Positions 13,348 to 24,274 of a DNA stretch of 64,000 nt are shown here, in pieces. Positions within the stretch are counted from its first letter, which is position 1; each line of letters begins with the position of its first letter. A program made the translations under genes and the position numbers. The notes under the pieces are model-generated. The model was not told the DNA's origin. It saw nothing but the letters and a program-made list of their open reading frames with translations, and ran no database searches. Source of the stretch: Musa acuminata AAA Group (Eukaryota > Streptophyta > Magnoliopsida > Zingiberales > Musaceae); contig NC_088357.1 of assembly GCF_036884655.1 (NCBI RefSeq), positions 5,961,501 to 6,025,500 on the forward strand, given 5' to 3'.

Positions 13348-14065
13348 GGGTTAATTATATATCCTGATTTCTACGCTTTAAAATGTATATATCTATAATT
13401 ATAAAAGTGAAACATCTAGATTTATTTAACATAACATCATCAATTTTACTAATAAAAATATAAAAACAAATGATAAAAAAACAATTATAATGTTTCAATT
13501 TATGATGACAGATGATAGCATCATTCGGGCTATAGGCGATTGTTATAGATAAGAAGAGTGACAATGAGAGGTGAGGGCCGCTTTACATTTGCATCGACGT
13601 TAACGCAATTGTTGAGTGATGCCACTCTGCATTTGTGTTGGCGCCAATGTAATTATCGAGCGATGAAAGGGTCATCGATGCAGATGCTGAGTGGCCCTTT
13701 CGCCCCTCGATAATTGCAACAACGTTGATACAAATACAAAGCGACAAAAGGGTCGCTCAGCATTTACATCGACGACCCTTTCACCGCTTAACAATTACGT
13801 CGACATCCACAACAACCACCCACGACCCCCAACAATATCTCGTTAGCCACTACTAATATTCTCTGCCACCATCAATTGGAATGTTAAAATTATTTTTTTA
13901 TTTTTTGTCTTTGTGTTTCTGTTAGTAAAACCGATGGCGTTTGGATAAATTGACTTAGATGTTTTATTGTTTTATTTTCATAACTATAAAAACGCAAATG
14001 TAACTTTTTAAGGTGTAAGGACTAGAATACTAAAGGTAGCTAAGGGGATAATACGTAATTATCCC
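13348..14065. mobile_element. Non-autonomous Mutator-like element (MULE-MITE)
   Basis: A 718-bp unit with long, degenerate terminal inverted repeats. The outer ends are GGGTTAATTATATATCC and, inverted on the right, GGGATAATTACGTATTATCC. Further in, AAACATCTA(G/A)...TTTTACTAA is shared by both arms. It is flanked by AAATAAGAG (13339-13347) and AAATAAAAG (14066-14074), a 9-bp target duplication with one mismatch, the size typical of Mutator transposons. The centre (about 13570-13810) is built of degenerate direct and inverted copies of a roughly 50-bp GC-richer unit around CATTTGCATCGACG. There is no transposase gene. Confidence 0.75.
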
Positions 14066-14442
14066 AAATAAAAGCAAGAAAGAATATGTAATTGCTTTTC
14101 CATTGAAAATATTAATTAGAACAATTCCATCTCACTAATGACAATACTTCTTATGCAGTCTAATACTAATGACAATTCTTCAACCAGAAATCATATGGGA
14201 TTTGATATCTTCACAGTTTGCCTGCCTTTTTCTCTTTTGGAGAAGTAAACAATACACAATTTGAGATAAGGAACTGCAACACGGTATCAATTGAGAATGG
14301 CGTTTATACAATTTGCCTGCCTTTTATTATAAGAAAGTCAACAAAATACAATTAGAGACAAATAGGAAAGTTCATCAGACACAACGGAGGATAGCAAAAC
14401 TAGTAGTTCCAATGACACTTAAATCTCCATTCTGAGTGAATC
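14066..14442. other. Intergenic / 3' region of the RIQ gene
   Basis: AT-rich sequence that probably contains the 3' UTR of the minus-strand RIQ gene. Nothing else seen. Confidence 0.5.
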
Positions 14443-15986
14443 TTAATTGGATTTCTGCAAGTTGGATACAAAATTTGATGCAGCAAATGCTGCTGATCCA
14501 CCAACCACACAGACCAAAGCTACAATGATCTGCAAGGCCACTTCCCATGGATACTGCTCAGGCACAACAAATACACAAACAGGACCCAGGACAAGCAGTG
14601 CCAGGCTTATGCTCAGGAGTGTTCCAGGGGTTGCAGGGTCTGTTGCCGCAGAAAGAACTCCGAGTTCCTCTGCCTTTGAGAGGAGGCCCAACCTCTCCAC
14701 CGTCGAGAGTGAGAGACCAAAGTTCTCAGCTGCGGTGAGTAATCCTGCTTTCTCTGCCTTAGTCAGGAGTCTAAGCTTCTCCACGTTTGTCAGCAGCTTG
14801 ATGGGTTCTGAACCATTGTTGTTCATTTGTCTTGGGCCTGGCTCACCTAAAGGGAACACTGTTGATCCCTGCATTGCGAATTGATACTTTTTTCGGTCGG
14901 TTAATATTTATATGATCTCAGTAGCAAAAGATCAAAAGAAAGTAGCCGCATGATCAGTAGAACAAATGCTTACAACATTGTGCAACTTGAATGCAACACT
15001 TTTATGTTGTATATGGAAAAGAGACTACAAGTTAATTTCTAGGAGACAAAAATGAATTACTTTTGCTGTCGGTCACAATTCAGATGAACTCACACCAAAA
15101 CTTTGGCAAATGAGATACACCTATTTATTTGATGAAGGCCTTTTGCTTATGATTATGTGGACCAAAGTGCAGGTCATCTAAACATGAGCATGATTTGGAT
15201 TAGGTGACTGTCAAGGAAAGAGCACCATGTACACTGAACTCTAACATCTTATAGGCAAGTCAGATTAGATCTCAAAGGTAAGGTGCAAGCTAACTAGAGA
15301 GAAGAACACCAGTGACAAGCATTAATTAAACATCAGACGAAATGAAGAGGATAGATATAAGATTTAGACTCACAACATACTCCCTTACCATGTTGGATTG
15401 GATGACCAGTAATCCAAAAATATATCTTGTAGGAAAAAGGAAGCTAAATCATCAAATACCTTGGATATCACAAGTTAAAGAGAGATAAATGGTTATTCAC
15501 AGACATCATGATGAAGCAACTGTATGTAATCAAATGACTTTAACAGAAAACAATTACATTCTATTCCGATAAACATTGATATGATACAAAGATAGATTGA
15601 CTGAATCTAGTAAATATTTTAGTTATGGGAGACTTGCTTGCTAGACTTACAGTACACGAATCGAGTACATGACACTAAAGGAACCATAAACTCTCCTAAT
15701 TATATATGCTACCTGTATCGGTCAAACCTTAAATCACAAATGAAGCATTATAAACCACGAATTCAACAAAATAGCAGTGGAACAGAATAAAGTAGAGCAT
15801 AAAAAGATTTTATTCTTCAGCTTCTATTATCCGCTTCGAGATGATTGAGCTGCTCACCCTCCTGGTGGCTGATACTCTGGTTCCGGGCTTCGGGGTGGCC
15901 ATCGACTTGATGAAGAGAGGGCAGCGAGGTATGGCAGGAGAAGATGAGAACATCATTCTGCTGCTGCAGATCCCCACAGCTTCCAT
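14443..15986 (-). CDS. RIQ: RIQ-like thylakoid protein (DUF1118), two exons
   Basis: Exons 15986-15858 and 14868-14443 join in phase 0 (donor AGG|GTGAGC, acceptor AATGCAG|GGATCA; intron 989 bp) to give 184 residues. Exon 1 encodes a Ser/Arg-rich, acid-poor plastid transit peptide. Exon 2 begins [13 protein letters not shown] and has three related Leu-rich repeats ([42 protein letters not shown]), then two membrane segments ([19 protein letters not shown] and [18 protein letters not shown]) and the conserved C-terminus [10 protein letters not shown]. The match is to the DUF1118 family containing Arabidopsis RIQ1 and RIQ2, grana proteins that affect LHCII organisation and grana stacking. Which paralogue it is cannot be told here. 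A GA-rich tract lies just upstream of the ATG. Confidence 0.87.
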
Positions 15987-15995
15987 GGACGCTCC

Positions 15996-16028
15996 TCTCC
16001 GTCTCTCTCTCTCTCTCTCTCTCTCTCT
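15996..16028. repeat. (CT)n tract in the RIQ leader
   Basis: A pure pyrimidine dinucleotide run on the plus strand (GA on the gene's strand), 10-40 bp upstream of the RIQ ATG. Confidence 0.85.
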
Positions 16029-16197
16029 GGATGCTATCAGAGGCGATCGGCCTCTCGTTGGTGTGGATATTTCGGCAGTGGTCGAGGAGGAGCAATCCTC
16101 AGCAGTACACGCGTCATTAGACTAGTGGTGGAATGAAACCATATGCCCTAAGTTTTATTTAGAATATATAAAATAAAAATAGCCAATCACCAACATC

Positions 16198-16270
16198 GAC
16201 TCCATGGCCCAATGGATAAGGCGCTGGTCTACGGAACCAGAGATTCTGGGTTCGATCCCCAGTGGAGTCG
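16198..16270 (+). tRNA. tRNA-Arg (anticodon ACG)
   Basis: A 73-nt cloverleaf. Acceptor stem GACTCCA/TGGAGTC with discriminator G; B box GGTTCGATCCC in the T arm; anticodon stem CTGGT/ACCAG around loop CTACGGA, giving anticodon ACG. No intron. The A box region TGGCCCAATGG is standard. It is followed at once by T-runs that would stop RNA polymerase III. It is transcribed away from the RIQ gene, whose ATG lies 211 bp to the left. Confidence 0.95.
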
Positions 16271-16271
16271 C

Positions 16272-16291
16272 TTTTCATTGACTTTTTTTTT
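16272..16291 (+). terminator. Pol III terminator of the tRNA gene
   Basis: TTTT at 16272-16275 directly after the tRNA, backed up by a run of nine T at 16283-16291. Confidence 0.8.
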
Positions 16292-17094
16292 CCTTTGTTT
16301 GAATAAATAAATGATATGTAACAAACCCCAATCCCCCTATAAAATACCAAATAATATGATTAAATATTTTTCAATAAATGAATGATATTATCTATTGTAA
16401 CATAATTTAATACTTATGAACCCAACATACAATATATAAAATAAAAAAGAGAATGTAAAACAAATATATATATATATATATAATTAAAATGATACAAATA
16501 TGTATTTTTATATCAATTATGATAATTGATATTAACATTGATTTTGACTTTAAATCCTATTTAATAGACACATAAATGAACCCTATCATTTTAGCTGTAG
16601 TTCTAACGTTGATACTAATAATATTATTATTATTTTCAACTAATCGAGACTCAACATGTTACCTTAGGTTCTTTGTAGATGGCAATCTCTTTCACATAAA
16701 GGTAATTTGGTTTGACTTCAATTGTCTTTACATGAACATGATATGAGTCTTATTTTATACAAGTAAAAGATGAACAAACATAGATCTCGACAATTGGTTT
16801 TCATTAGCTCTCGTCAATGTCCGAGCTTAAATCAGATTAGGGCAATAGTGTTCGGGCTTAGGTCAGATTAGGCCATCAATGGTCGAGCCATAGCCAAAGC
16901 CCTCCTTTAATTAAATATAATAATGATAATAAAGTGAGATTTTATTCCTCTCATTCGAGTATTAAACTTTGTTCTCTTTCTCCCTTTTACTACTACACTA
17001 ATCACCCGTAATTATTAACTTAGAAAGCACATGTTTTCGCAAAGTATCTTATGATATATTCACTTTACTTAAATAAATAAAAAATACATATAAT

Positions 17095-17500
17095 GTAACC
17101 AAAGTATATCTTTCCATACGATGCATCTATTCAGAACAAAAAAATTATCTAAAGCATCCAATATTGATAAAAATATATCTTATTTGTGCATAACATGTAT
17201 GTCTAAAATACAAAGATATTCGAAGCATCTAATATTCCCAAAATATTCCATTTGAGAGTGATACATTCATATCGGATAAAAAGAATATATGAAGCATCAA
17301 ACGTGACTAAAGTAGTCTAATCTATTCATATAGGATAAAAAAGAATCAAACACATTATGATATATTTGTTTGAGATAAAAAAAAATAAAATATTCTCTTT
17401 GTATATAATACATTCATTCAAGATAACGACAACATCAATTATAATTAGAGATGAGAAGACGACCAATATAATTAATACTTTCTCTTTACAAGTGATATGT
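17095..17500. repeat. Degenerate tandem repeat, about 70-bp unit
   Basis: Four to five diverged units share GCATC(T/C)AATATT or GAAGCATC and a TTCATATAGGATAAAAA-like block. Old minisatellite or local duplication; the boundaries are approximate. Confidence 0.4.
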
Positions 17501-18470
17501 CCATCCATTACGTGTCTCGCATGGCCTAAGATAAAAAAGTAATTAGAGTATCATTTATTATCTTTGAACATAAATAATAATCATCAATATCTTAAACAAA
17601 TAACTTTATATCTTGATGCACAATAAGAGAACAAATGATATGATTCTTATATTTATATCCCTTTGGTTAAATCCTCACGTGTGCTATTGTTTTTGTTAAA
17701 TTAATTTAGTTTAATAACTATTATTCATATTAATGACTATAAAAAAATTAAAATTAAAATATCTTTTAATATTTTTAACAAAAAAATATTATATGTAAAA
17801 TTATCAATTTTATAAAAATATATAATCCTTTGATGGCATTAGTATTATTTAGTGTGTTAATAGTATTTTATATTAGTGATAAGAGAGTAACAAAAGTGAT
17901 TTATATTTTGAGTTTTGCATCGAACATAAATATTTACATTATATATTCACACGATTTTATGGATCAAATATGTGATATTTCGATTCTAATTCCCATTATT
18001 ATTCTATATTTTTATCGATATAAAAAAATTAAAATATAGCTTTTACATTCATGACTCGCACTCGAATCGCCCTAGAGCAATCTTGATGAGGAGATCATAT
18101 CTCTTGAGAAGTTTAAGGACTTCTCGAGCTCTCATATTGACAATGAATCACAACTCAGATAAATTTCCTTTCTATTTCTTTTTAAGGTATTCGATTGATA
18201 ATTTTTTTTCTTCACTTCAAAAAATTAGTGAAGAGGCATATCATTTTCTTTCTTCTCCCCTTTACAAATAAGATAAATTATCATGCTTGTTTCAATAAAT
18301 AATGTATATTATTGGCAACTGATTAATTTCCTCTGTAAATTCTTCAATCATGATATTTTTTTCTCATAGAAATTGAAAGCTTCAGCCCAGCCATGTGGTT
18401 GATCACGAAGGATGAAATTAGAAAAAGGAAATGTTCTTATATTGAAGTTATAGTTCTTCTCATTGATTTG

Positions 18471-18471
18471 A

Positions 18472-18511
<40 letters not shown>

Positions 18512-18512
18512 T
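18471..18512. repeat. (ATT)n microsatellite
   Basis: A pure ATT trinucleotide run of about 14 units. Confidence 0.95.
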
Positions 18513-18886
18513 ATACAAATAAGTTTCAAAGTGTTGGGATTTTAGATGGACATTCTTTCCACTACATTGGCTATCATTTGAGCACTTTAGATGTATCATA
18601 TATTTTTCTTCTCAAGTGTTGGGATTTTTCTTCTTGGAATACCTCGAATGTATATTTTGAACCATCCCCTTGCTTGTAAATGCATTAGAACTCAAATGTT
18701 GTGTTTGGTTTGAGTTGGGAACGAATATTATGTTGATGGCCATCGATCTTGCCTTTCAAGCATTATTAAAAAATATAAATTAATTCATTTGGTAATAATT
18801 CTAATTTGGTTAGCCATCTAAGGATAATTTAGTTTTTGCCTTTTAGCACGGCCGAATCTAATGGTCATATTTGCGCCACTTACTCT

Positions 18887-18930
18887 GCACGTGGCCGTGG
18901 GCAGTTGTGTTCTCATCGCTCGACACGTGT
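18887..18930 (+). promoter_or_regulatory. G-box/ABRE pair left of the gypsy insertion
   Basis: GCACGTGGCC (18887-18896) and ACACGTGT (18923-18930) are ACGT-core ABRE/G-box motifs within 90 bp of the insertion point. Without the retroelement they would be joined to the AFP upstream region. Function is inferred. Confidence 0.4.
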
Positions 18931-18972
18931 ATCCTCGGTCAGGCGAGCTAGTTGGCGCTTCCGACAGGGCTA

Positions 18973-19461
18973 TGTTAGAACCCTTGCAGATTCTAAACTT
19001 GGGGTTGATCTCTTTAGGGGATCGGCCTCCTTGGAACTCTATAGGGGTTCCTCCCTCCAAGTTGCTGCTCAAAGGCTGCAGAAAAGATTCATCTATTGCT
19101 TATCAAAAGAGGATGAATACATAGCTATTTATAGGGTTTCTAAACCCTAACTCCTAATAGGACTCCTACTCAAGAGTCCTACTCAAGACTCCTAATAGGA
19201 CTCCTACTCAAGAGTCCTACTCAATTAAGACTCCTACTCAAGACTCCTAATAGGACTCCTACTCAAGACTCCTATTCCCTTACAACTCCTAATTCTTCTC
19301 TAAGAAAAAACCTCCTACATGAATGTCCCTCTTAATTAGAACTCTCCTAGCTAGAGTCCTAACAGAATGTCCCTCTCAATTAGGACTCTCCTAGCTAAAG
19401 TTCTAACAGTTTTACATGAATGTCCCTCTCAATTAGGACTCTCCTAGCTAGAGTCCTAACA
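18973..19461 (-). repeat. 3' LTR of the gypsy element (element orientation)
   Basis: 489 bp bounded by TGTTAG and CTAACA. Its interior contains repeated ACTCCTAATAGGACTCCT and CAATTAGGACTCTCCTAGCT blocks. Confidence 0.95.
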
Positions 19462-19475
19462 AACCCGCCCTCTTC
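19462..19475 (-). other. Polypurine tract of the gypsy element
   Basis: GAAGAGGGCGGGTT on the minus strand, directly adjoining the 3' LTR; the expected plus-strand DNA primer site. Confidence 0.8.
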
Positions 19476-19478
19476 AAA

Positions 19479-22400
19479 TCAGCCTTGTCCTCGAGGCTGA
19501 CGATTCATGAATTTTGGGAATTTGATCTTCAAGTCATCATAGTTCTCCAAAGTGGCATCTTCTGTTAGTAGGTTTGCCCACTGTATTAGCAATTCAGTAG
19601 TGGATCGTCGTCGTCGAATCATAATCCGTCGATCAATAATGGCACTTGGCTGAGTCTGAAGTCCTCCTTGGGTAGTCATATTTGGTGGGTGGCTTTGGGC
19701 TATCTCCAAGCACCTATTTACAACTTCTGTCTGGCCGTCGGTTTGTGAGTGATGCCATTCCATCTTAATATCCTCAAGGAAGTCGCTGGTCGGAAGTGAA
19801 ATGGCCAAAACTTCAGCTTGCTCGGGTAGTTGCGAAAGCGCATCTGCAAGAACATTCTCTTTCCCCTTTTTGTAAGTGATTTCATAATCAAATCCAAGAA
19901 GTTTTGTTACCCAGTTTTGCTGCTCAGGGGATGATATCTTTCGTTCCAAAAAGTACTTGAGGCTTTTATGGTCGGTTTTAATTTGAAATCGTCGACCAAT
20001 CAAGTAGGGTCTCCACCTCGTTGCTGCGCGCACAATAGCGAGCATCTCCTTATCATATGTTGACTTATTTTGATGGGAGGGAGATAATGCCTTGCTAGTG
20101 TATGCGAGTGGTCGACCATCTTGCATGAGAATTGCTCCAATTCCGACTCCAGATGCGTCGGCCTCAATAATGAAGGGTCGGTTGAAATCTGGTAGTGTTA
20201 GCACCGGCATCATCGTCATGGCTGCCTTAAGTTTGTCGAAGGCAACAGAGGCTCTATTCGACCATTGGAAGACATCTTTTTTCAGAAAGGAAGTAAGTGG
20301 TGCACTGATCTCTCCATAGTTTTTCACGAACTTGCAGTAGTAGCCTGTTAAACCGAGAAAGCCATGTAGCAATTTTATGTTCCTCGGGGTCAGCCAGTTT
20401 TGCATTGCTCCAATTTTGAAGGGGTCTACTACCACACCTTCCTCTGATATGATATGCCCAAATTATTCCACCTTCTTTTGAAAAAAGCAAAAATTCATAG
20501 TGGTTGTTGTGTATTCGAAAGGCGATTTTCGGTATGTCTTCTTCGCATACTCGTATTTGATGATACCCGGATCAAAGGTCCAGCTTTGTAAAGATTTGTG
20601 CTCCCTGTCATCTACTATTAGAATAGGGTATTTATCCTTGATGGTAATGCCATTGAGAGCTCGGTAATCAATGCATATTCGCCATGTTCCATCCTTCTTG
20701 TGTACAAGTAGCACCAGTGAAGAGTAGGGGCTGCAACTTGGCCGAATAACTCCTGTTTCGAGCATCTCTTTTATAATCCTTTCTATTTCATCCTTCTGGA
20801 GATGTGGATACTGATATGGCTGAGTATTTGCTGGAGATTTGCTTGGAAGAATCATTAAACAATGATCATGCCGATGGGTAAGAGGTAGATTGCACGGTTC
20901 CATAAATATATCTGAAAATTCAGCAAGCAAAGGAAGTAGGTTTGAATCATTAAATTCTATTAGCTCTCCCTTTGTTTGCTGCTCAAGTTGTACCAAGAAT
21001 CCGCTGCATGCTTTATGCAAAACCTTCTCCATTTGTTGTGTGCAAATCATCGTTACGTCGCCCCCACGTTTCCCGTGCAGTATCACCTGTTTCTCTTTAC
21101 TGCAAAATTTCATAATTAGTTGTATAAAATTCCAAGAAACATCACCTAATGTCATCAACCATTCAATTTTGAGCATGGTCTTATGATCATCAAGAGGGAG
21201 AAGGAAGAATTCTGCAATTATCTCTTGGTCCTGCAGCAATAGTTTCTCCTGCGGGCGCCTACGATCACACTTCAAAATCCGTCTGTCGGTGACCTTAACA
21301 TCAAACCTGCTGCAATTCTCAATAGGTAAGTTCATATGGACAGCAACCTTACTGTTTAGGAAGTTATTAGTGCTGCCCGTGTCGATGAGAACAGTGATCG
21401 ATTGTTGTTTGAGAAGGCCTCCAACTTTCATCGTTTGCGGGTTTGAGTAGCCAGCTAGTGTATGTACTGTAACTTCGGTCGGTTGTGGCTCTTCTTCTGC
21501 ATCTTCTTCTTCATATTCAAGGCTCTCTTTTGGATGTTTAATAACCTCTTCTTCTATCGGTTCAATCATAAGAAGTCCCCCTTTACTACAGCGATGCTCA
21601 TGGCTCCACGGCTCGTCACAATGCCAACATAACCCCTTCGCATATCGCTCCCGAAGCTCTTCTCTTGTTAGCCTCTTTGGTGTAGGGACTCGGTCGACAG
21701 TAGGGGGGGCTAAGGACTTCAATATTACTGGTTGAGGAGCAACCCTAGTCCTCCGAGCTTCATGGTTCAATTGCTCCTCTTGATGTCGTGCGAAAGAGAT
21801 GGCTGCCATAAGCGTGTACGGTTGTCGCGCTTTAACTTCTCCTCGGATCTCCGGCTTCAAGCCCTCAATGAAGGTCCTCAATAGCTGTTTTTGAGACCAA
21901 TCAAGAGTTTGATTAGATAACCTTTCAAACCTGGTTTGGTACTCTTGAATGGTGGAGGTTTGTCGGATCTTTGCTAGTTGTCCGTCAATATTCTTGTAAT
22001 CGGTTGGTCTGAAGCGGATCAGCAGTCCTTCTTTGAATTGTTGCCATGAAAAGACTCCATAAGTATGTTCAAACCAGTCAAACCACTGTATAGCATCCCC
22101 TTCAAGATGTATAGCTGCAATTTTCACCATAGATGCATCCGTAGTTTTATGGTACCGAAAATATCGCTCCGCGCGCGAGATCCAACCAATTGGGTCTCCT
22201 TCTTCCCATCTAGGGAATTCCACTCTCATGCATGAATAGTTGGGGTTGGTCATAGAGCTTCCCCTCTCTTGGAAGTCATATCTTTGGGCTTGGTGTGATT
22301 GGGCAAAGCTCTTTCCTTGATGTGATTTCTTCGGGCTTAGTGGTCGGCCCAATCTGAGTTCGGTAAAGAGCATCCGAATCTTATCCTCCATTCGTGCCTC

Positions 22401-22502
22401 CAAGGCTTCGAATTTAGCATTGATTGCCTCCTTAGATACCATAGTATATATCTTCAAATCTGTGATGTTAAGATCTCTCTTTTGTTGTTGGGTTAAAGGC
22501 AT
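19479..22502 (-). pseudogene. Broken gag-pol polyprotein gene of the gypsy element
   Basis: One frame runs from the ATG at 22502 to 19479, interrupted by a TAA at 20463-20465 that replaces the Tyr of the family's VEYLGH motif. Upstream of the stop are 679 residues: gag (capsid region about 95-245), a zinc knuckle [14 protein letters not shown] (292-305), protease with DTGST (374-378), and the RT fingers (DYRALN at about 612). The text then jumps from the region before the palm to QKKVE, so the segment that carries the YxDD-type catalytic motif is deleted. After the stop come the RNase H region (EADASGVGIGAIL; TDHKSLKYFLERK; ADALSQLPEQ), a small remnant of integrase (HSQTDGQTEVVNRCLE) and a chromodomain-like tail. 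The deletions look internal and in frame. It cannot make an active polymerase or integrase. Confidence 0.9.
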
Positions 22503-23766
22503 GTATAGGTTGAGAGAAGTGATGGTCGAAAGGGTTGGTGGATTGGTGGATGTAGGCTGCGGTTTAGGCTTGTTTTGTTGCTGTTTTGGGTGCAGTTTGA
22601 GGGTGTGGTTTGGTAGAGTTTTAGGGCTATGGATGAAAGGTTTGGATCTGTGGTAGATGGTAGCAAAGGTTTGATAGAAATCAGTGGAAGTTTGCTACAA
22701 AATTGTATTGTCTTGTAAGAGCAGAATTGTCGTCGAAGAAACAGCGGTTTCTCGACGAAATTTCCACCAAAAACTTGAGAGATTTGATGAGGGAATTGAT
22801 AGAAAAATCACAGTTTATATGATAGCAAGGATGTCCAATTTGATCAAGAAAATTTAGGCAGGAACAGCAAGAAAATTGATGCAAGTTGCGATAGCAGAAA
22901 TCTCGTCGAAAAATTTCAGCGGTCTACGACGAAAATTTGCAGCAACCCAAAATCGTTTTTAGAGATAAATTCCTTAGTAGATCAATCTTAGATGGAAGCC
23001 AAGATGATCTATGAAGTGTATAAGAAATTTCATTCAAAAAAGATTGCAAATAGATGGGTTAAGGCAACAATATGCGGCTGAAATTTTCTGCAGCATAGAT
23101 TTTCAAGTGTAGCAGATTGGACGTAAAAGATCAGTGGTTTATATTGAGAATTTTTCGACGAAACCAAAGGGAAATCCACTGTTAGGAAGTTTCAAAGCAA
23201 TCATAAAAATTTCGTAGAGATTTGGACAGAAAAAAACATAGTATCAAGATCAAACAAATAGTGCTATGCGGCTGAAATTTTACGGTGCAGATTTTCAAGT
23301 ATAGCAGATTAGACGTAAAAGATCAACGGTTTATATTGAGAATTTTTTGACAAAACCAAAGGAAAATCTGCTATTAGGAAGTGTCAAAGCTGTCATAAAA
23401 ATTTCATAGAGATTTGGATAGAAAAAATATAGTAGCAAGATCAAACAATCTATGCTATGCGATTGGAATTTTGCAATGTATCTTTCGTCGTAGAGATGAA
23501 AACTTTGCGACGAAAAGTTTATGCAGCAATTTTGGAACAATTTTTTTTTTTTTTGGATTTTCGAATAAGATAACTAAATTGCAGCAGCAGTAAGGTAAGA
23601 AACCAGAACCTGTTGCAATTCACGGGGAGATCAAAGGATGATCTGCGGTGGTGGAGATGACGATGGAATTTGGTGACGATCTTTTAAGCAATTGTGGGAA
23701 TTGCTTTGGGCGGCTGTGGAGGGCTGATGGATGGCTATGGAAGGGCAGCGAGACGCCAAGAACGCT
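22503..23766 (-). other. Untranslated leader of the gypsy element
   Basis: About 1.26 kb between primer-binding site and gag with no long frame; typical of gypsy leaders. It contains the tandem repeat at 23074-23458. Confidence 0.7.
23074..23458. repeat. Tandem duplication (about 194 bp x 2) in the element leader
   Basis: Copies start GCGGCTGAAATTTT at 23074 and 23268, share TTTATATTGAGAATTTTT and GGTAAG-free interiors, and a partial third begins GCGATTGGAATTTT at 23459. Confidence 0.85.
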
Positions 23767-23778
23767 GCTCTGATACCA
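23767..23778 (-). other. Primer-binding site (initiator tRNA-Met)
   Basis: TGGTATCAGAGC on the minus strand, two bases after the 5' LTR; complementary to the 3' end of plant initiator tRNA-Met. Confidence 0.92.
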
Positions 23779-23780
23779 GG

Positions 23781-24269
23781 TGTTAGAACCCTTGCAGATT
23801 CTAAACTTGGGGTTGATCTCTTTAGGGGATCGGCCTCCTTGGAACTCTATAGGGGTTCCTCCCTCCAAGTTGCTGCTCAAAGGCTGCAGAAAAGATTCAT
23901 CTATTGCTTATCAAAAGAGGATGAATACATAGCTATTTATAGGGTTTCTAAACCCTAACTCCTAATAGGACTCCTACTCAAGAGTCCTACTCAAGACTCC
24001 TAATAGGACTCCTACTCAAGAGTCCTACTCAATTAAGACTCCTACTCAAGACTCCTAATAGGACTCCTACTCAAGACTCCTATTCCCTTACAACTCCTAA
24101 TTCTTCTCTAAGAAAAAACCTCCTACATGAATGTCCCTCTTAATTAGAACTCTCCTAGCTAGAGTCCTAACAGAATGTCCCTCTCAATTAGGACTCTCCT
24201 AGCTAAAGTTCTAACAGTTTTACATGAATGTCCCTCTCAATTAGGACTCTCCTAGCTAGAGTCCTAACA
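23781..24269 (-). repeat. 5' LTR of the gypsy element (element orientation)
   Basis: 489 bp, no difference seen from the copy at 18973-19461 when read side by side. Confidence 0.95.
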
Positions 24270-24274
24270 GGCTA

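Larger units (their letters stand above)
16292..18886. other. AT-rich intergenic, no gene
   Basis: Very AT-rich. Short frames at 17326-18270 have low-complexity translations and no domain. It holds the degenerate tandem repeats at about 17095-17500 and an ATT microsatellite. Confidence 0.6.
18973..24269 (-). mobile_element. Young, defective Ty3/gypsy (chromovirus-like) LTR retrotransposon
   Basis: A 5297-bp element read on the minus strand. Both LTRs are 489 bp and identical by eye. It is flanked by a perfect 5-bp target duplication GGCTA (18968-18972 and 24270-24274). The primer-binding site TGGTATCAGAGC (minus, 23778-23767) matches initiator tRNA-Met and lies two bases from the 5' LTR. The polypurine tract GAAGAGGGCGGGTT (minus, 19475-19462) abuts the 3' LTR. 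The interior encodes gag, protease, a truncated RT, RNase H and a chromodomain-like tail, but lacks the RT catalytic core and nearly all of integrase. Identical LTRs imply very recent insertion, so enzymes were probably supplied in trans by an autonomous relative. Confidence 0.93.
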
